Shown piece after piece: positions 1-9,463 of a stretch of DNA of 64,000 nt (position 1 is its first letter; each line of letters starts with the position of its first letter). This stretch comes from AP-15 sp963724435. Its GTDB lineage: Bacteria; Pseudomonadota; Alphaproteobacteria; ATCC43930; CGMCC-115725. Made by a program: the position numbers and the translations under genes. The notes under the pieces were generated by a model. That model saw nothing but the letters and a program-made list of their open reading frames with translations. It was not told where the DNA came from and made no database searches. Where the stretch lies: positions 97,277-161,276 of the forward strand of contig CAVRUN010000012.1 in NCBI GenBank assembly GCA_963724435.1. The letters are read 5' to 3'.

Positions 1-1
1 C

Positions 2-646
2 GGCTTCCGTTCGCGGCGAACGCATTTGGTTTCAAACGGTATCGATTTGGACAGGTTTCGCTTCGACCCGATATCGCGCGCGGCGGTTCGCCGGTCACTG
101 GGCTTGCCCGACGACGCGGTCGCGGTAATCGCGGTGGGTCGCAATGATCCGATGAAAAACTGGGAAGGTGTGCTCTCAGCCACCAATGCGGTCGTCGATC
201 GCAACATTTGGCTGGTCGCTGTCGGAGAGGGCACGGAGCGCTTGCCGCCAGGTCGGCAACGTCTTCTGCTCGGACGCCGCGACGATATGCCTGCCCTATA
301 TTCGGCAGCGGAAATCTTCATGCTCGCTTCGCATTTCGGCGAGGGTACGTCAGTGGCGTTGAGCGAGGCGATGGCGTGCGGCTTGCCCGTTATCGTAACT
401 GATGTCGGCGATAACGGCCTCGTCGCTCGTGACGCCGGTTTCGTAGTCCCGCCGCGTGAGGCCGAGGCTTTGAAAGAGGCCCTGTTAAAACTCGCCAGCG
501 ATCCTTTACTGCGTGTCCGTAAAGGCAAAGCGGCTCGGGCGCAGGCCAATTCAGGCTTTGATGCCGCAGGGTTGCACGCCAGCATCCAAAGCTTTCACGC
601 TTCCTTGCTGGACGAGCAAGCCGAAGCGCAACGCCAGCGCCTTTGA
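2..646 (+). CDS. Glycosyltransferase family 4, C-terminal part (cut by window edge)
   Basis: The reading frame is open to the left edge, so only the C-terminal domain (about 214 residues) is visible. It has the GT-B fold signature of GT4 enzymes: a SNGID segment at the domain start, a GRNDPMKN strand, and the EX7E motif in FGEGTSVALSEAM, which contacts the sugar nucleotide. GT4 enzymes transfer a sugar from NDP-sugar to a lipid-linked or polysaccharide acceptor at the cytoplasmic face of the membrane. The heparinase-like gene at 4.1-6.2 kb supports a polysaccharide setting, but donor and acceptor cannot be read from the sequence. An internal TTG at 26 is not the true start; the gene begins outside the window. 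Confidence 0.88.
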   Translation, partial: GFRSRRTHLVSNGIDLDRFRFDPISRAAVRRSLGLPDDAVAVIAVGRNDPMKNWEGVLSATNAVVDRNIWLVAVGEGTERLPPGRQRLLLGRRDDMPALYSAAEIFMLASHFGEGTSVALSEAMACGLPVIVTDVGDNGLVARDAGFVVPPREAEALKEALLKLASDPLLRVRKGKAARAQANSGFDAAGLHASIQSFHASLLDEQAEAQRQRL

Positions 647-764
647 GCGGCCAGCAGGTCGGGCATCCATAAGCGCGCCATGCGCCGAAGCGGAGGAGGA
701 TCGCGGCTCATCCACCGGGCCACCCACCCGAGGCAAAAGCGACGGCCGAAGAGGCCGCGGAGCG

Positions 765-1619
765 TCAGCCGGTGGTGTGCTTGCGGATAAAGGCTTTCAT
801 GCGCTCGATCGCGCGGGCCGCGTAGGCGGCGTCGGGCTTGCCGGTCATAAAGCCGTGGTTCGCGCCTTCATAGAGCTGCAATTCGGCCTCGCCGCCAGCC
901 TTTTGGTAGTCGGCGACGAATTTGCGCATCAGTTCGACCGGGACCCATTCGTCCTTGTCTCCGCCAAACACCAATGCCGGCGGCAGGGCGACCTTTTCGC
1001 CGCGGTCGAGCATGCGCGGCGGGTTGCCCTCTTCCATGGTCGCCGCGTCACCCCAAAAATTGTGATGATTTTCGAGGAGTTCGCTGTTCCCCGCCTTTTT
1101 GGCGAGTTCGTAACGCAGCAGCGGGTCGAGCACACCCCAGCCGGAGATCACAAAGGCGAGCCGGGCATCGAGCGCCGGCGCATCGGGCAGCCACAATTCG
1201 CTGTAGCGCGGGTCCTCCGGCCGCATTGCCGCCAGCAACACCTGATGGCCGCCGCTCGACGTGCCAAAGCTGCCGACCCATTCGGCGCGGCTTCTGAATT
1301 CGCGCGCGTTCGCCTTGAGCCAGCGGGTGGCAAGATTGATGTCGGCGAGCGACGCGGGATAGGGTGCCTCAGGCGGCATGCGGAAATCGATCGAGGCGAC
1401 AAAGATGCCGCTCTCGGCCAATGCCTTGGCGATGAAATCGTTGTCGGTCCGGTCCTTGTTGACCCAGGCGCCGCCATGGATCTGCAAAACTGCCGGGAAC
1501 GGCCCGCCCCCGCTCGGCCGGTAAAGCCGCGCCAACAGCGAGCGGCCGCCCTGGCGCTGGTACTCGACATCCTCGACGCGGACATCATGGCGGGTATCGG
1601 CTTCTAGCGTCGGCGGCAT
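765..1619 (-). CDS. Alpha/beta hydrolase, esterase/lipase (HSL-like)
   Basis: 284-residue serine hydrolase. It shows the oxyanion-hole motif HGGAW (48-52), the nucleophile elbow GTSSG with Ser121, an Asp in GGDKDEWVP (about 223) and His255 in the ANHGF motif, so the catalytic triad is complete. Length fits the alpha/beta hydrolase-3/BD-FAE family, which hydrolyses short-chain esters. No signal peptide is evident, so it is probably cytoplasmic. The ATG start at 1619 is preceded by a GAGGAG ribosome site 6 nt upstream. It ends next to the glycosyltransferase, in convergent orientation. The substrate is unknown; deacetylation of a sugar or hydrolysis of a small ester is possible. Confidence 0.85.
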   Translation of the reverse strand: MPPTLEADTRHDVRVEDVEYQRQGGRSLLARLYRPSGGGPFPAVLQIHGGAWVNKDRTDNDFIAKALAESGIFVASIDFRMPPEAPYPASLADINLATRWLKANAREFRSRAEWVGSFGTSSGGHQVLLAAMRPEDPRYSELWLPDAPALDARLAFVISGWGVLDPLLRYELAKKAGNSELLENHHNFWGDAATMEEGNPPRMLDRGEKVALPPALVFGGDKDEWVPVELMRKFVADYQKAGGEAELQLYEGANHGFMTGKPDAAYAARAIERMKAFIRKHTTG

Positions 1620-1687
1620 TTGCGGCTCCTCACAGAATCATCGTTCGGGGGATATCCTAACGGATCGATGGTGGACAAATCCACCGC

Positions 1688-2872
1688 TCAACGGCGCAGC
1701 CGGCCGAGCGCCATCGGAACCATCGGATGATTGCGGTGAAGGGCGAAAACCCGGCGTTCGAGGCCGGCGCGCAGTGCCGGTTCTTCGGGGAACTCGCGGG
1801 TGGTCCAGAAGCGCTTAGCCGGATCGAAGAAGCCGAGAGTGTCGAGAAAAGCGATCGTGAAATAGTAGCTTTCGGCCACGGACTCGCCAGCGGCGCGTGC
1901 GACCACCGTGCCGTCGGGCTGGATGGCGGTTTCGAGACACCAGCGCAGCAGGCAGTCGAGTTCGTGCCGGGCGCGACCGCGTTGGTCGGGACGCATGTGC
2001 GGCCAGCCGAGGCTGAACAGCACGGCGACGTCGTAATTGTTGTGACTGGTCATTCCTTCGTCGTCGAGCCAGCCGTTCGGATAACGATCGTCGCGGATTT
2101 GGAACAACGTGTCGATCAGCTGCGGCCAGTGGCCGATGTGGCCTTCGAGATAACGGGCCATGTGAAACGTCATGCTGAGGTCGGCGGTGCGCCGGCGCTG
2201 CCGGTCGATCTCGTAATCGGCGCCAAAAAACCCGGTCGTTGGGTCCTGCCAACCGGCGACGAAGTCACGGATCGTCCGCGCGAGCCGCAGGTCCCACAAA
2301 TAACCTGAAGGGCGGCGGCGCAAGATCAGCCGAATGAGATCTGCGGTGGCGAAATTGAGCTCCTTGCGGCGATCGACACCGTCTTGGGCAAGGCGTGATA
2401 CGACAAGGTTTTCGAGATAATTCCGCAGACGGTCGGGGTTGTTGATGCGGTCGAGAAACCGCGGCGGATTGTCGCCGATGTCGAAATCCTCGGCGAGCAT
2501 CGGGTCGACGGAGGCATCGAGCTTGAGAAACCAGACATCGGTCCCGATGCCGAAACTGCCCTGCTCATCGCGGGACAAGCCAGCCAACGGCGGCTCTGCG
2601 GCGAGGGCGCGGACCCGCTCGAATGTCTTTGCCGCGGCGGCCGCATCGCCGGTGTATTGCAGCCGCCACTGCAACTCCCCGATCGCCTGGCGCGGGCGAA
2701 CCGTGTCACCGCCGGCCGTTTCCTCGCGATCGAGCTGCTGCTCGATTGCGCGGATCTCGGGCAGGATTGTCCGGCACAATTCGGCCATCGCCGGGAAATA
2801 GCCAGCGAGGGTGCTTTGCGGGCTCCAACCCCGCGGTGCCGGAATTGTGTCATCACGGCTGGCCGTCGACAC
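1688..2872 (-). CDS. Uncharacterised helical (toroid-like) protein, 394 aa
   Basis: I do not recognise a named family. The protein is soluble, has no signal peptide and is rich in helix-forming stretches with regularly spaced aromatic residues (for example YLWDLRLARTIRDF, LSMTFHMARYLEGHIGHW, HNNYDVAVLFSLGW). This resembles the alpha/alpha toroid fold of glycoside hydrolases and polysaccharide lyases. It starts with GTG at 2872, 12 nt after the stop of the MFS gene, so it is probably the last gene of a heparinase-MFS-394aa operon. That position beside a heparinase II/III-like enzyme supports, but does not prove, a carbohydrate role. Confidence 0.7.
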   Translation of the reverse strand: MSTASRDDTIPAPRGWSPQSTLAGYFPAMAELCRTILPEIRAIEQQLDREETAGGDTVRPRQAIGELQWRLQYTGDAAAAAKTFERVRALAAEPPLAGLSRDEQGSFGIGTDVWFLKLDASVDPMLAEDFDIGDNPPRFLDRINNPDRLRNYLENLVVSRLAQDGVDRRKELNFATADLIRLILRRRPSGYLWDLRLARTIRDFVAGWQDPTTGFFGADYEIDRQRRRTADLSMTFHMARYLEGHIGHWPQLIDTLFQIRDDRYPNGWLDDEGMTSHNNYDVAVLFSLGWPHMRPDQRGRARHELDCLLRWCLETAIQPDGTVVARAAGESVAESYYFTIAFLDTLGFFDPAKRFWTTREFPEEPALRAGLERRVFALHRNHPMVPMALGRLRR

Positions 2873-2884
2873 GGCGGGTCGTGA

Positions 2885-4132
2885 TCAAACCGGCGCGCGG
2901 ACATGCGCTTCCGCCGGCATCGGCTGCGACGACAGCAACGAACCGAAGGCGGTAGCACAGAACAGCCCGGCGCAGGCGATGATCAACGCGAGTACAAGCG
3001 GGCTGCCGGCGGGACCGAACGACAGCGCAGCGGTGGCGCTCGCCGCTCCGGCCATCTGGATAAAGCTGCCCAGCCCCGAAGCGGCGCCGATAATCCGCGG
3101 ATTGGCGCCGAGACTGCCAGCGGTAGCGTTGGGCGTAACCAGCCCGCTGCCGCAACAGACGAAAATCATCGGCCCGATAATGGCCAAAGGGCCATGATAG
3201 CTTGAAAGCGCCAAGGTCACCATCAACAGCCCGGCAGGGATCAAGACCGTCGCGCCGATCATGATCATGCGATTGACGCCGAGCCGGTTGGTCAGGCGGC
3301 TCGACAGAAAGCTGCCGATCAGAAAACCTAGCGGCGGCAGCGCGGCGTAAAGGCCGTACTTTTCAGGTGTCATGCCAAACTTGCCGATCAATACCGCCGG
3401 CGCCCCCGCGGCAAAAATATGAAAGCCGGCATGCGCTCCGGCGGCGGCAAAGGCATAGCCGAGGAAGCGGCGGGTTGCGACCAGTGCGCGGTAGCCCGCG
3501 AGAATCCCCTGCAACCCCGGAGCCTGAGCCAAGACGGCGCCGCGGTCGGGTACGCAGCGAACCATCAGCAGCATTGCAAAGACCGCGAGTGCGGCGACGG
3601 CGACGAAGTTGGCTCGCCAACCGATCCATGCCTGCAGGAAGCCGCCGAGTACCGGGGCGGAGGCCTGCATCAAGGTGGCGGCGATGGCGCGCCCGGCAAT
3701 TACCTGGGCAGCCGCGGCGGGACCCCAGATCTCGCGGGTCAACGCGCGCCCGACGACCATCCCGGCACAGGCCCCGATCGCCTGCAAAACCCGTGCGGCG
3801 ATCAGAATCTCGATGGTCGGGCTGACGGCGCATATCAAACTGGCGAGCGCGCTCAGGCCGAGGCCGCACAGTACAGTCCGCCGTCGCCCGAAATAATCCG
3901 ACAACGGCCCCAACACCAGCATGCTGACCGCAAAGGCTGCCAGGTAGGCAGCGAAGGTGAACTGCACCCGCGCGATGGAAGTATGCAGCTGATGCGCGAT
4001 CGCTGGAACCGAGGGGACGTAAATCCCAGAAGCCACCAGGCCAAGCGATGATGAGGCGGTGAGGCTCAGCAACACAAACCTGCGGCGGATTGTCGTAAGC
4101 CCGTCGGCTGGGAGCGAGCTGTCAGTCAGCAT
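2885..4132 (-). CDS. MFS transporter, Bcr/CflA-type drug efflux
   Basis: About 415 residues with twelve predicted hydrophobic segments. The first half carries the MFS signature GPLSDYFGRRRTVL and a motif typical of Bcr/CflA exporters (RVLQAIGACAGMVVGRALTRE). Members are inner-membrane proton antiporters for drugs or small metabolites. I place the start at the ATG at 4132; it overlaps the upstream heparinase stop as TGATG, which indicates translational coupling. A TTG at 4135 is the alternative. Co-transcription with the heparinase-like gene may mean the exported substrate is related to that pathway, or only that drug resistance is linked; the sequence cannot decide. Confidence 0.86.
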   Translation of the reverse strand: MLTDSSLPADGLTTIRRRFVLLSLTASSSLGLVASGIYVPSVPAIAHQLHTSIARVQFTFAAYLAAFAVSMLVLGPLSDYFGRRRTVLCGLGLSALASLICAVSPTIEILIAARVLQAIGACAGMVVGRALTREIWGPAAAAQVIAGRAIAATLMQASAPVLGGFLQAWIGWRANFVAVAALAVFAMLLMVRCVPDRGAVLAQAPGLQGILAGYRALVATRRFLGYAFAAAGAHAGFHIFAAGAPAVLIGKFGMTPEKYGLYAALPPLGFLIGSFLSSRLTNRLGVNRMIMIGATVLIPAGLLMVTLALSSYHGPLAIIGPMIFVCCGSGLVTPNATAGSLGANPRIIGAASGLGSFIQMAGAASATAALSFGPAGSPLVLALIIACAGLFCATAFGSLLSSQPMPAEAHVRAPV

Positions 4133-6228
4133 CAAAAATGCGGCCTGTAAAACCGGTCCATCACATCGAACATTTCATCAAAGTTTCTAAGCCGGCGCCG
4201 CACTGTCCGAGCTACTCCGCGCGCCCGGTAGCCGCGGCGCGGCACGCCGGTCAGCCGCAGCGGCTGGCGTGCAAGCCAATGGTCGAGTGGTGATACGGGC
4301 AGCGCCAACTCGTCGCCGTCGCAATCCGGTAGTAGTAGGACAGTCACCCGCGGCGTGCCCGCCGGCAGGACGATCTGCAGCCTCTGGATCGGTGATCCGG
4401 CGGCTCGCTGATCCTCGAAATCCGTACGCCGCGGAAGCTCCGACACCCGCCGGCTATCGTCGGCTTGCCGTCCATGCAACTGCCGCGGATCGCCGAGATC
4501 AAACGAGCGCGGCGGGGGAGGTGGCGACAACGCGAACCGGGCACCGGCCGGTTCCAATATACGTACATCAAATTGGTCCTCGTCGACGCGAAAACGAGCT
4601 AAGGATCCGGCCAGTGCCACGGGTTCTGCAGTGGTATGAGCGGTCCAGGTGATCTCGCTGCAAATCCCAGGATCGATCTCGTCCTCGATGATAATCTGCC
4701 GGCCGAGCAGCGCGGCGCCGCGCCGGATCGTCCCAGCCGGGTGTCCGTACGCGGGTGATAAATCCAGCACAACCCAGTTGTTCTCGCCCTCGACACTACT
4801 GCCGATGATCGTGGCCGGCGAATTGGGAAGCTGGGCATGACCGCGGATCGTAAGCGTATTGTGGCTAGCCGCCTGCGAACGGTAATAGCGCCAGCGGCGC
4901 CCCGATCGTCCATCCGTTCCGTGATCGAAATATCCGGGGAGATCGTAGTCATCCGAGCCCATATCGACCACCCAGCGATGCCTGGCCCCGTCGACGACAA
5001 ACGTTCCGGCGTCGGCTTGAGCGTGCAATAGGATCTCTTCGGGAGGCGGAGCTCCGGCTCTGATCGTACCAAACACATTACCGCCTTTGATGGCCAGATA
5101 GACTGGCCGCGAGTCGGGTTCAGCCGACCAGGTATTGCGAAAGCAGGCGAGATCGGCGCTGCGAAAGACTTTGGCGGTCGGTAGGGCGAGTGTCGCGGGC
5201 GAGGCTCTCTCGCGGCAAGGCCAAATCATCGTAAAGGGCAGATACCAACCTTCGCCATCGCCCAGGAGCCAACCATCAACGGGTCTGCCAAAGCGATGCG
5301 CGAACCAAGCGAGCGATAAAATATCGTATCGCTGTTCTGAGTCGCCAAAGTTGAACGCGGCCCCGAACGGGCCGGCGGCGTGCAATGCAAAATCGCCCGT
5401 TTGGGCAAATCCCGGGAACTCGGCGAGTCCAAAGCTGCAGCCGAATGTGCTCTCCAGGGCCGCCACCATCAAGCCGGCGTAGCGCATCGCCAGTGACCAA
5501 TAGCTTAGCCCTTCGCGCCATGCGCCATCCGGTGCCAGGCCTGAAAAAATATTCCAAATCGAGGTCAGGCCGTAACGGAAAAGTTCGGCGGCTGACGCGC
5601 GATTAAGCGGTAATACGGAAAGCGCGGCGACAAGAATGCCCGCATTCGAGACCAGCGTGCAGTTGTCTCGTCGTCGTGGCCAGAGGAGCGAAGGATCGCG
5701 GTATGCGGCCAAGGCCGGCATCAAAACATTGCGCAGGATCGCTGCCTCAATCTCGCGTCGCTCGGAAGCCGGCAATGCGTCATACAGCCAATCATAGGCA
5801 AGCGCGACAGCAATGGCGATTTCGGCGCAGTCGAGAAAGGAGCGAATCACCGGCCGTTCCTTCCAGGTTGGCGCTGCGGCAAATTGTCCAAGAGTGTGTC
5901 TCGTCGCCGACAGCGCTGCTTCGGCCAGCGCCGGCTCGGCGGTAAGAGCAATAAACGCGGTGTTGATCAGCCGGCGGGCACGACGCTTGATCACCGTACG
6001 CGGATCGTTCGGCGTCGGAGAGGGGCCAACCTCCGACAATAGTTTTACCGAGCGCCGTGTCAGTTGTTCATTGGTCGCGGCAAGACGGCGAATTTCGGAT
6101 AGGGCTCTTTTATGGAAGAGCAAGTAGGGATGCGGCAAATTAAACTCAGCAACGGCGGTTCCGAGCGCCGCAAGATACGGCTCCTCAGTCTGTTCGAAGT
6201 CGAGTGATCGCGCGCTGTCGAACGGCAA
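4132..6228 (-). CDS. Heparinase II/III-like polysaccharide lyase
   Basis: 698 residues in the two-domain arrangement of the family. The N-terminal half is an alpha/alpha toroid with GAWREGLSYW (235-244), the region that in heparinase II holds catalytic residues. The C-terminal half is a beta-sandwich with HAQADAGTF (402-410), RWVVDMG (418-424) and SHNTL (455-459), all hallmarks of the Hepar_II_III domain. Such enzymes cleave uronic-acid-containing polysaccharides by beta-elimination. No signal peptide is seen, so a cytoplasmic or non-classically placed enzyme is likely. The start is uncertain: TTG at 6228 is the first usable codon, and no strong ribosome site is visible. It leads the operon with the MFS gene. 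Confidence 0.85.
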   Translation of the reverse strand: MPFDSARSLDFEQTEEPYLAALGTAVAEFNLPHPYLLFHKRALSEIRRLAATNEQLTRRSVKLLSEVGPSPTPNDPRTVIKRRARRLINTAFIALTAEPALAEAALSATRHTLGQFAAAPTWKERPVIRSFLDCAEIAIAVALAYDWLYDALPASERREIEAAILRNVLMPALAAYRDPSLLWPRRRDNCTLVSNAGILVAALSVLPLNRASAAELFRYGLTSIWNIFSGLAPDGAWREGLSYWSLAMRYAGLMVAALESTFGCSFGLAEFPGFAQTGDFALHAAGPFGAAFNFGDSEQRYDILSLAWFAHRFGRPVDGWLLGDGEGWYLPFTMIWPCRERASPATLALPTAKVFRSADLACFRNTWSAEPDSRPVYLAIKGGNVFGTIRAGAPPPEEILLHAQADAGTFVVDGARHRWVVDMGSDDYDLPGYFDHGTDGRSGRRWRYYRSQAASHNTLTIRGHAQLPNSPATIIGSSVEGENNWVVLDLSPAYGHPAGTIRRGAALLGRQIIIEDEIDPGICSEITWTAHTTAEPVALAGSLARFRVDEDQFDVRILEPAGARFALSPPPPPRSFDLGDPRQLHGRQADDSRRVSELPRRTDFEDQRAAGSPIQRLQIVLPAGTPRVTVLLLPDCDGDELALPVSPLDHWLARQPLRLTGVPRRGYRARGVARTVRRRLRNFDEMFDVMDRFYRPHF

Positions 6229-6343
6229 TCCAACTCTCCGAGATTCAGCATGGCGTCGGCGAGCGAGCCGCTTACTCTCGTCGTACGAAATTAATTATAA
6301 GTTTCTGTCCAGAGCAGGCCTGAGAGATGCGGCAGGTTACCGG

Positions 6344-7462
6344 TTAAGCTTGAGCGAGTAACTTTACAAGGAAATCGTCGCGCCATGCGGCGAGGTTGAA
6401 TTTGCCGCGCAACGAAACGTTCGAACGATCTTTATGCATCAGGTTGAGCGCCATGTGACGGAGGATCGCGAGGTTGTAGGGGCTATTGTCCCGGCGGCTG
6501 CGGATTTGATCTTCGTTCATCACCACGTTAAGCACCCAGTGCAACCGGTTCTCCACCCCCCAATGCGAGCGAACGACTTGGCCAAGGCGTTCGGGCGTCA
6601 GCGGAGTACTCAGCAAAAAATAGGCGGTCTCGGTTGTCGTTTTCGTCGACTCGCCGGCGGGCGCCCGGCGGACGCGAACGACGCGGCCAAGCGCGGTTAA
6701 CCCCGGCCAGCGATAGCGTTCCTGCAACCAAGCAACGTCGCTTGATACGAGCGCGAAGCGGGTCTCGATCCGACCGTGATTGTTGTCATGAGTGGCGTGG
6801 GTGTAAGGGCCGCGAGGCTTAGACTCAGCAAAAAAACGCACGACGGCGGCGTGCAGCGGGGTGTGATTACCCTTTAGTGCTAAGGCGTAGTCTCCACCGC
6901 GCTCGATAATTCGCTGCCCGGTTTCGCGCCGACAATTGAGCGCGTCGGTGGTGACGATGGTTCCGGTCAGATTGAGCATGTCGAGGAGCTTGATGACCGC
7001 GGCGCTTTCTCTCTTCTTGGTGCTGGTCGCGATTTGGGCCAGTACGAGGCGGGTATCGCAGCACCAGGCGCTGACCATGTGGAGCGCGGACCCGGGGCGT
7101 GTCGGGCCCATCGGCGGCCGCAGTACCTTCCCGTCGATCGCGATAACCCCGCTGCAGGTCTCGGTGAATCGCCCCATAAACCTCTGGAAGCAAAGCCGGA
7201 ACTGATCAGGATCGAGCTTGCGGAATACGCGGCTGAAGGTATCGTGACTGGGTACTCCATTCTTCAGACGGAGAAAGCTGCCAAGGAACTCCTGCTTCGC
7301 CTCGGCAAAGACCGCCATATCGACGGCCGTCTGGCCTCCGGCTAAAGTCGCGCATAAGGCGATCGTCATAATCTCCGGCAGATCGTGACGTTTGGCGTTG
7401 GGACCTCGCGGATCCCTCAACTCGGCAAAGCAATGGCCGAGACTCTGCACTGCCTGATCCAT
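6344..7462 (-). CDS. ISAs1-family transposase
   Basis: 372 residues, full length for the ISAs1 (H-repeat-associated) family. The N-terminal DDE_Tnp_1-associated domain (FAELRDPRGPNAKRHDLPEI) is followed by an RNase-H-like core with AIDGK (first Asp) and TTDALN (second Asp) and the family block GVENRLHWVLNVVMNEDQ. The enzyme carries out cut-and-paste transposition. The frame is intact and starts with ATG. I could not define terminal inverted repeats with confidence in the flanks; weak similarity between about 6320-6345 and 7565-7590 was not convincing. Confidence 0.9.
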   Translation of the reverse strand: MDQAVQSLGHCFAELRDPRGPNAKRHDLPEIMTIALCATLAGGQTAVDMAVFAEAKQEFLGSFLRLKNGVPSHDTFSRVFRKLDPDQFRLCFQRFMGRFTETCSGVIAIDGKVLRPPMGPTRPGSALHMVSAWCCDTRLVLAQIATSTKKRESAAVIKLLDMLNLTGTIVTTDALNCRRETGQRIIERGGDYALALKGNHTPLHAAVVRFFAESKPRGPYTHATHDNNHGRIETRFALVSSDVAWLQERYRWPGLTALGRVVRVRRAPAGESTKTTTETAYFLLSTPLTPERLGQVVRSHWGVENRLHWVLNVVMNEDQIRSRRDNSPYNLAILRHMALNLMHKDRSNVSLRGKFNLAAWRDDFLVKLLAQA

Positions 7463-8080
7463 GGGACTTTTGCGGCGTCACGGCGACCGCTCGCCGAGGC
7501 GGCGAGGTTTTCCTAAGACGTGTCCAAAGAGGACCGACGGCGGCAGCGAAGGCAAGGACAGGGATGTTACCAATCCGTCTGAGAAAACATCGAGGCAAGT
7601 TTTCGTTTCGACCCGTCTAATATATTGCGGGTATATGTCGGGATCACAAATGGTCACTCTCATCCTGAAAAAGGTATCCGTTGCCCGAATTCGAGGCGAA
7701 TGACCAACAGCAGTGCCGGTTCTTCGGACCAAGCACGCTGGACTATAGAATGAGGGGTTACACATTGAGGTCCTTCGATGGTTTGTCTTGTCCCTCCAGA
7801 GCAGAGATTTGCTGCACGCGGTCAGCGAAATGTCGGCAATCTCGTCAACCATATGTCAAAAATGCAATTGACTTTAATTTAATTCAACTTTAGGAAACGC
7901 GGATTACGATTAATCGTGAGCTGATTATGATGCCTAATGCGCAGTGATCGGGGTCAGATTGCGACGCCATAACAGAAGTGCGCCGCGGCCCAAAAAAACT
8001 GAGCTCGGCGGATTGGCCGCGTAAATCCTCGGTTAGGTTTCTTCGATCAGATTTCGCGTGACGCTGATTGGGACTGCTTT
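7463..8080. other. Intergenic region, partly AT-rich
   Basis: No convincing gene. It includes the presumed right end of the ISAs1 element. The stretch 7840-7930 is clearly AT-rich against the local background, as expected for transferred DNA or a promoter region of the gene starting near 8081-8177. Short open frames here lack codon bias and homologous motifs. Confidence 0.5.
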
Positions 8081-9376
8081 TTGACGGAGCCCGCTATAGC
8101 CTTGCTTAAAAAGAGAGGCATTGTCCCGGAGTGGCAATGCTTTCCACGCCGGCCGGGCCGAAATGGGGGTGGACCGATGCTTATCCATGATCTTGCCTGC
8201 GCCATCGATGGGCGTCGGCGCATACTGTCAGCTGCGGTGATCTGGGAGGAGCGAGACTTCCCAGCCCAGCGACTTACCTTCGATATCGACGAACCGCAAG
8301 GGGGCGGCGAATGGACCGAATTCGGCGCGGATCCGCTGCTGTGCGAGGATCCTGTTCCGGACGCGTTTCTCGCCGCTTGTTTTCCGCTTGCCGCCGTTCA
8401 CGGTGAAACCAGGGTCCGAGTTGAAGGTAGGGCCTGCCCGATGCTGGTCGAGGGCCTGCGCACCGCCTACGCATGGTGGTCGAGTTGGGGCGGGATGCCA
8501 AATCCTGCCCCCAGGATCGAGACCGCTGCCCGAGGTCATTTTTCGCGCCCTGATGCGCCGCGCAGAGCCGTTGCTTTGCTTTCCGGCGGCGTTGACAGCC
8601 TTCACATGCTGATGCGAAACCATCAGCTCTATGACCCTGACGATGCCGCCTATATTCGCGATGCGATATTTATTCATGGCATCGATATCGGCAAACGCGC
8701 GCGCGATGCAGGGACGGAACGCTATCAGGCGGTCTTGCGGCGGCTGGAACCCGTGGCGATCGAGACTGGCATTCGTCTTATTCCGTGTCGCACCAACTTA
8801 CGGCATCTTCCTTCACGTCCCGGATTTTGGGCAAACCGTCACAGCGGCGCCGCACTGGCTGCTGTCGGCCATGCGGCGACTCTAGGCCCGGGGTTCTTGT
8901 TCATTGGCGGTACCTATCAGGTCGCTACCCCCGTTCCGGTCGGCTCTCATCCGACAGTAGATGGGCTATTCTCAAGTCAGCGCTTGACGGTGATACATGA
9001 CGGCTCGCGCTTCTCTCGGCTAGAAAAGGTGCGCGAGCTCGCGACTTGGCCCACCGCGTTGCGAGTCCTCCGTGTTTGCCCCGAGAGTGCGGGTGATGAG
9101 GTCAATTGCGGGCGCTGCGAAAAATGCCTGCGCACCCGTCTTGAGTTGCTCGCGGCCGGTGTGGACGAGACCGCGTCCTTGGGGCCTAGCTTGACACCTG
9201 TCGAGCTGTGGAATGAGGCGGTACCGGTGCCGATAAACCACCGTGCAATCACCTATCACGACCTACTGTCGCCGCTTCGCGCGCGGGGTTTCGATTCGTT
9301 ATGCGAAGTACTCGAGAGCAAGATCGCCGATTATCGTGAAGCTTCGGGCAGCGAAGCCGGATGGGTCGCCGATTGA
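8081..9376 (+). CDS. PP-loop ATP pyrophosphatase-like protein (QueC/ExsB-related fold)
   Basis: 431 residues from TTG at 8081, or 399 from ATG at 8177, which has a GGGGGTGG site just upstream and is a good alternative. The PP-loop SGGVDS lies at 168-173. Four cysteines, C333, C343, C346 and C349 (NCGRCEKC), form a zinc knot like that of QueC/ThiI-like N-type ATP pyrophosphatases. These enzymes adenylate a carboxyl or carbonyl group and then add a nitrogen or sulfur nucleophile. The roughly 150-residue N-terminal extension is not typical of QueC, so this is not the queuosine enzyme itself. The substrate is unknown. The SARP-like regulator follows in the same direction. Confidence 0.75.
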   Translation: MTEPAIALLKKRGIVPEWQCFPRRPGRNGGGPMLIHDLACAIDGRRRILSAAVIWEERDFPAQRLTFDIDEPQGGGEWTEFGADPLLCEDPVPDAFLAACFPLAAVHGETRVRVEGRACPMLVEGLRTAYAWWSSWGGMPNPAPRIETAARGHFSRPDAPRRAVALLSGGVDSLHMLMRNHQLYDPDDAAYIRDAIFIHGIDIGKRARDAGTERYQAVLRRLEPVAIETGIRLIPCRTNLRHLPSRPGFWANRHSGAALAAVGHAATLGPGFLFIGGTYQVATPVPVGSHPTVDGLFSSQRLTVIHDGSRFSRLEKVRELATWPTALRVLRVCPESAGDEVNCGRCEKCLRTRLELLAAGVDETASLGPSLTPVELWNEAVPVPINHRAITYHDLLSPLRARGFDSLCEVLESKIADYREASGSEAGWVAD

Positions 9377-9463
9377 CCACGAAACGCACGTTTCTGGATG
9401 ACTATGATGGCTATCTGGTTGATGTCGGTCGTCATTAACCACAAGATGGCTCCAGCCTGAAGA

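Noticed and set aside
513..1607. Long plus-strand open frame opposite the esterase
   Set aside because: It overlaps the glycosyltransferase end and the esterase gene, and is rich in Arg, Gly and Ala as in antisense shadows. No motif.
7478..7852. 124-codon minus-strand frame downstream of ISAs1
   Set aside because: No family resemblance, no ribosome site, and low-complexity end; within the element flank.
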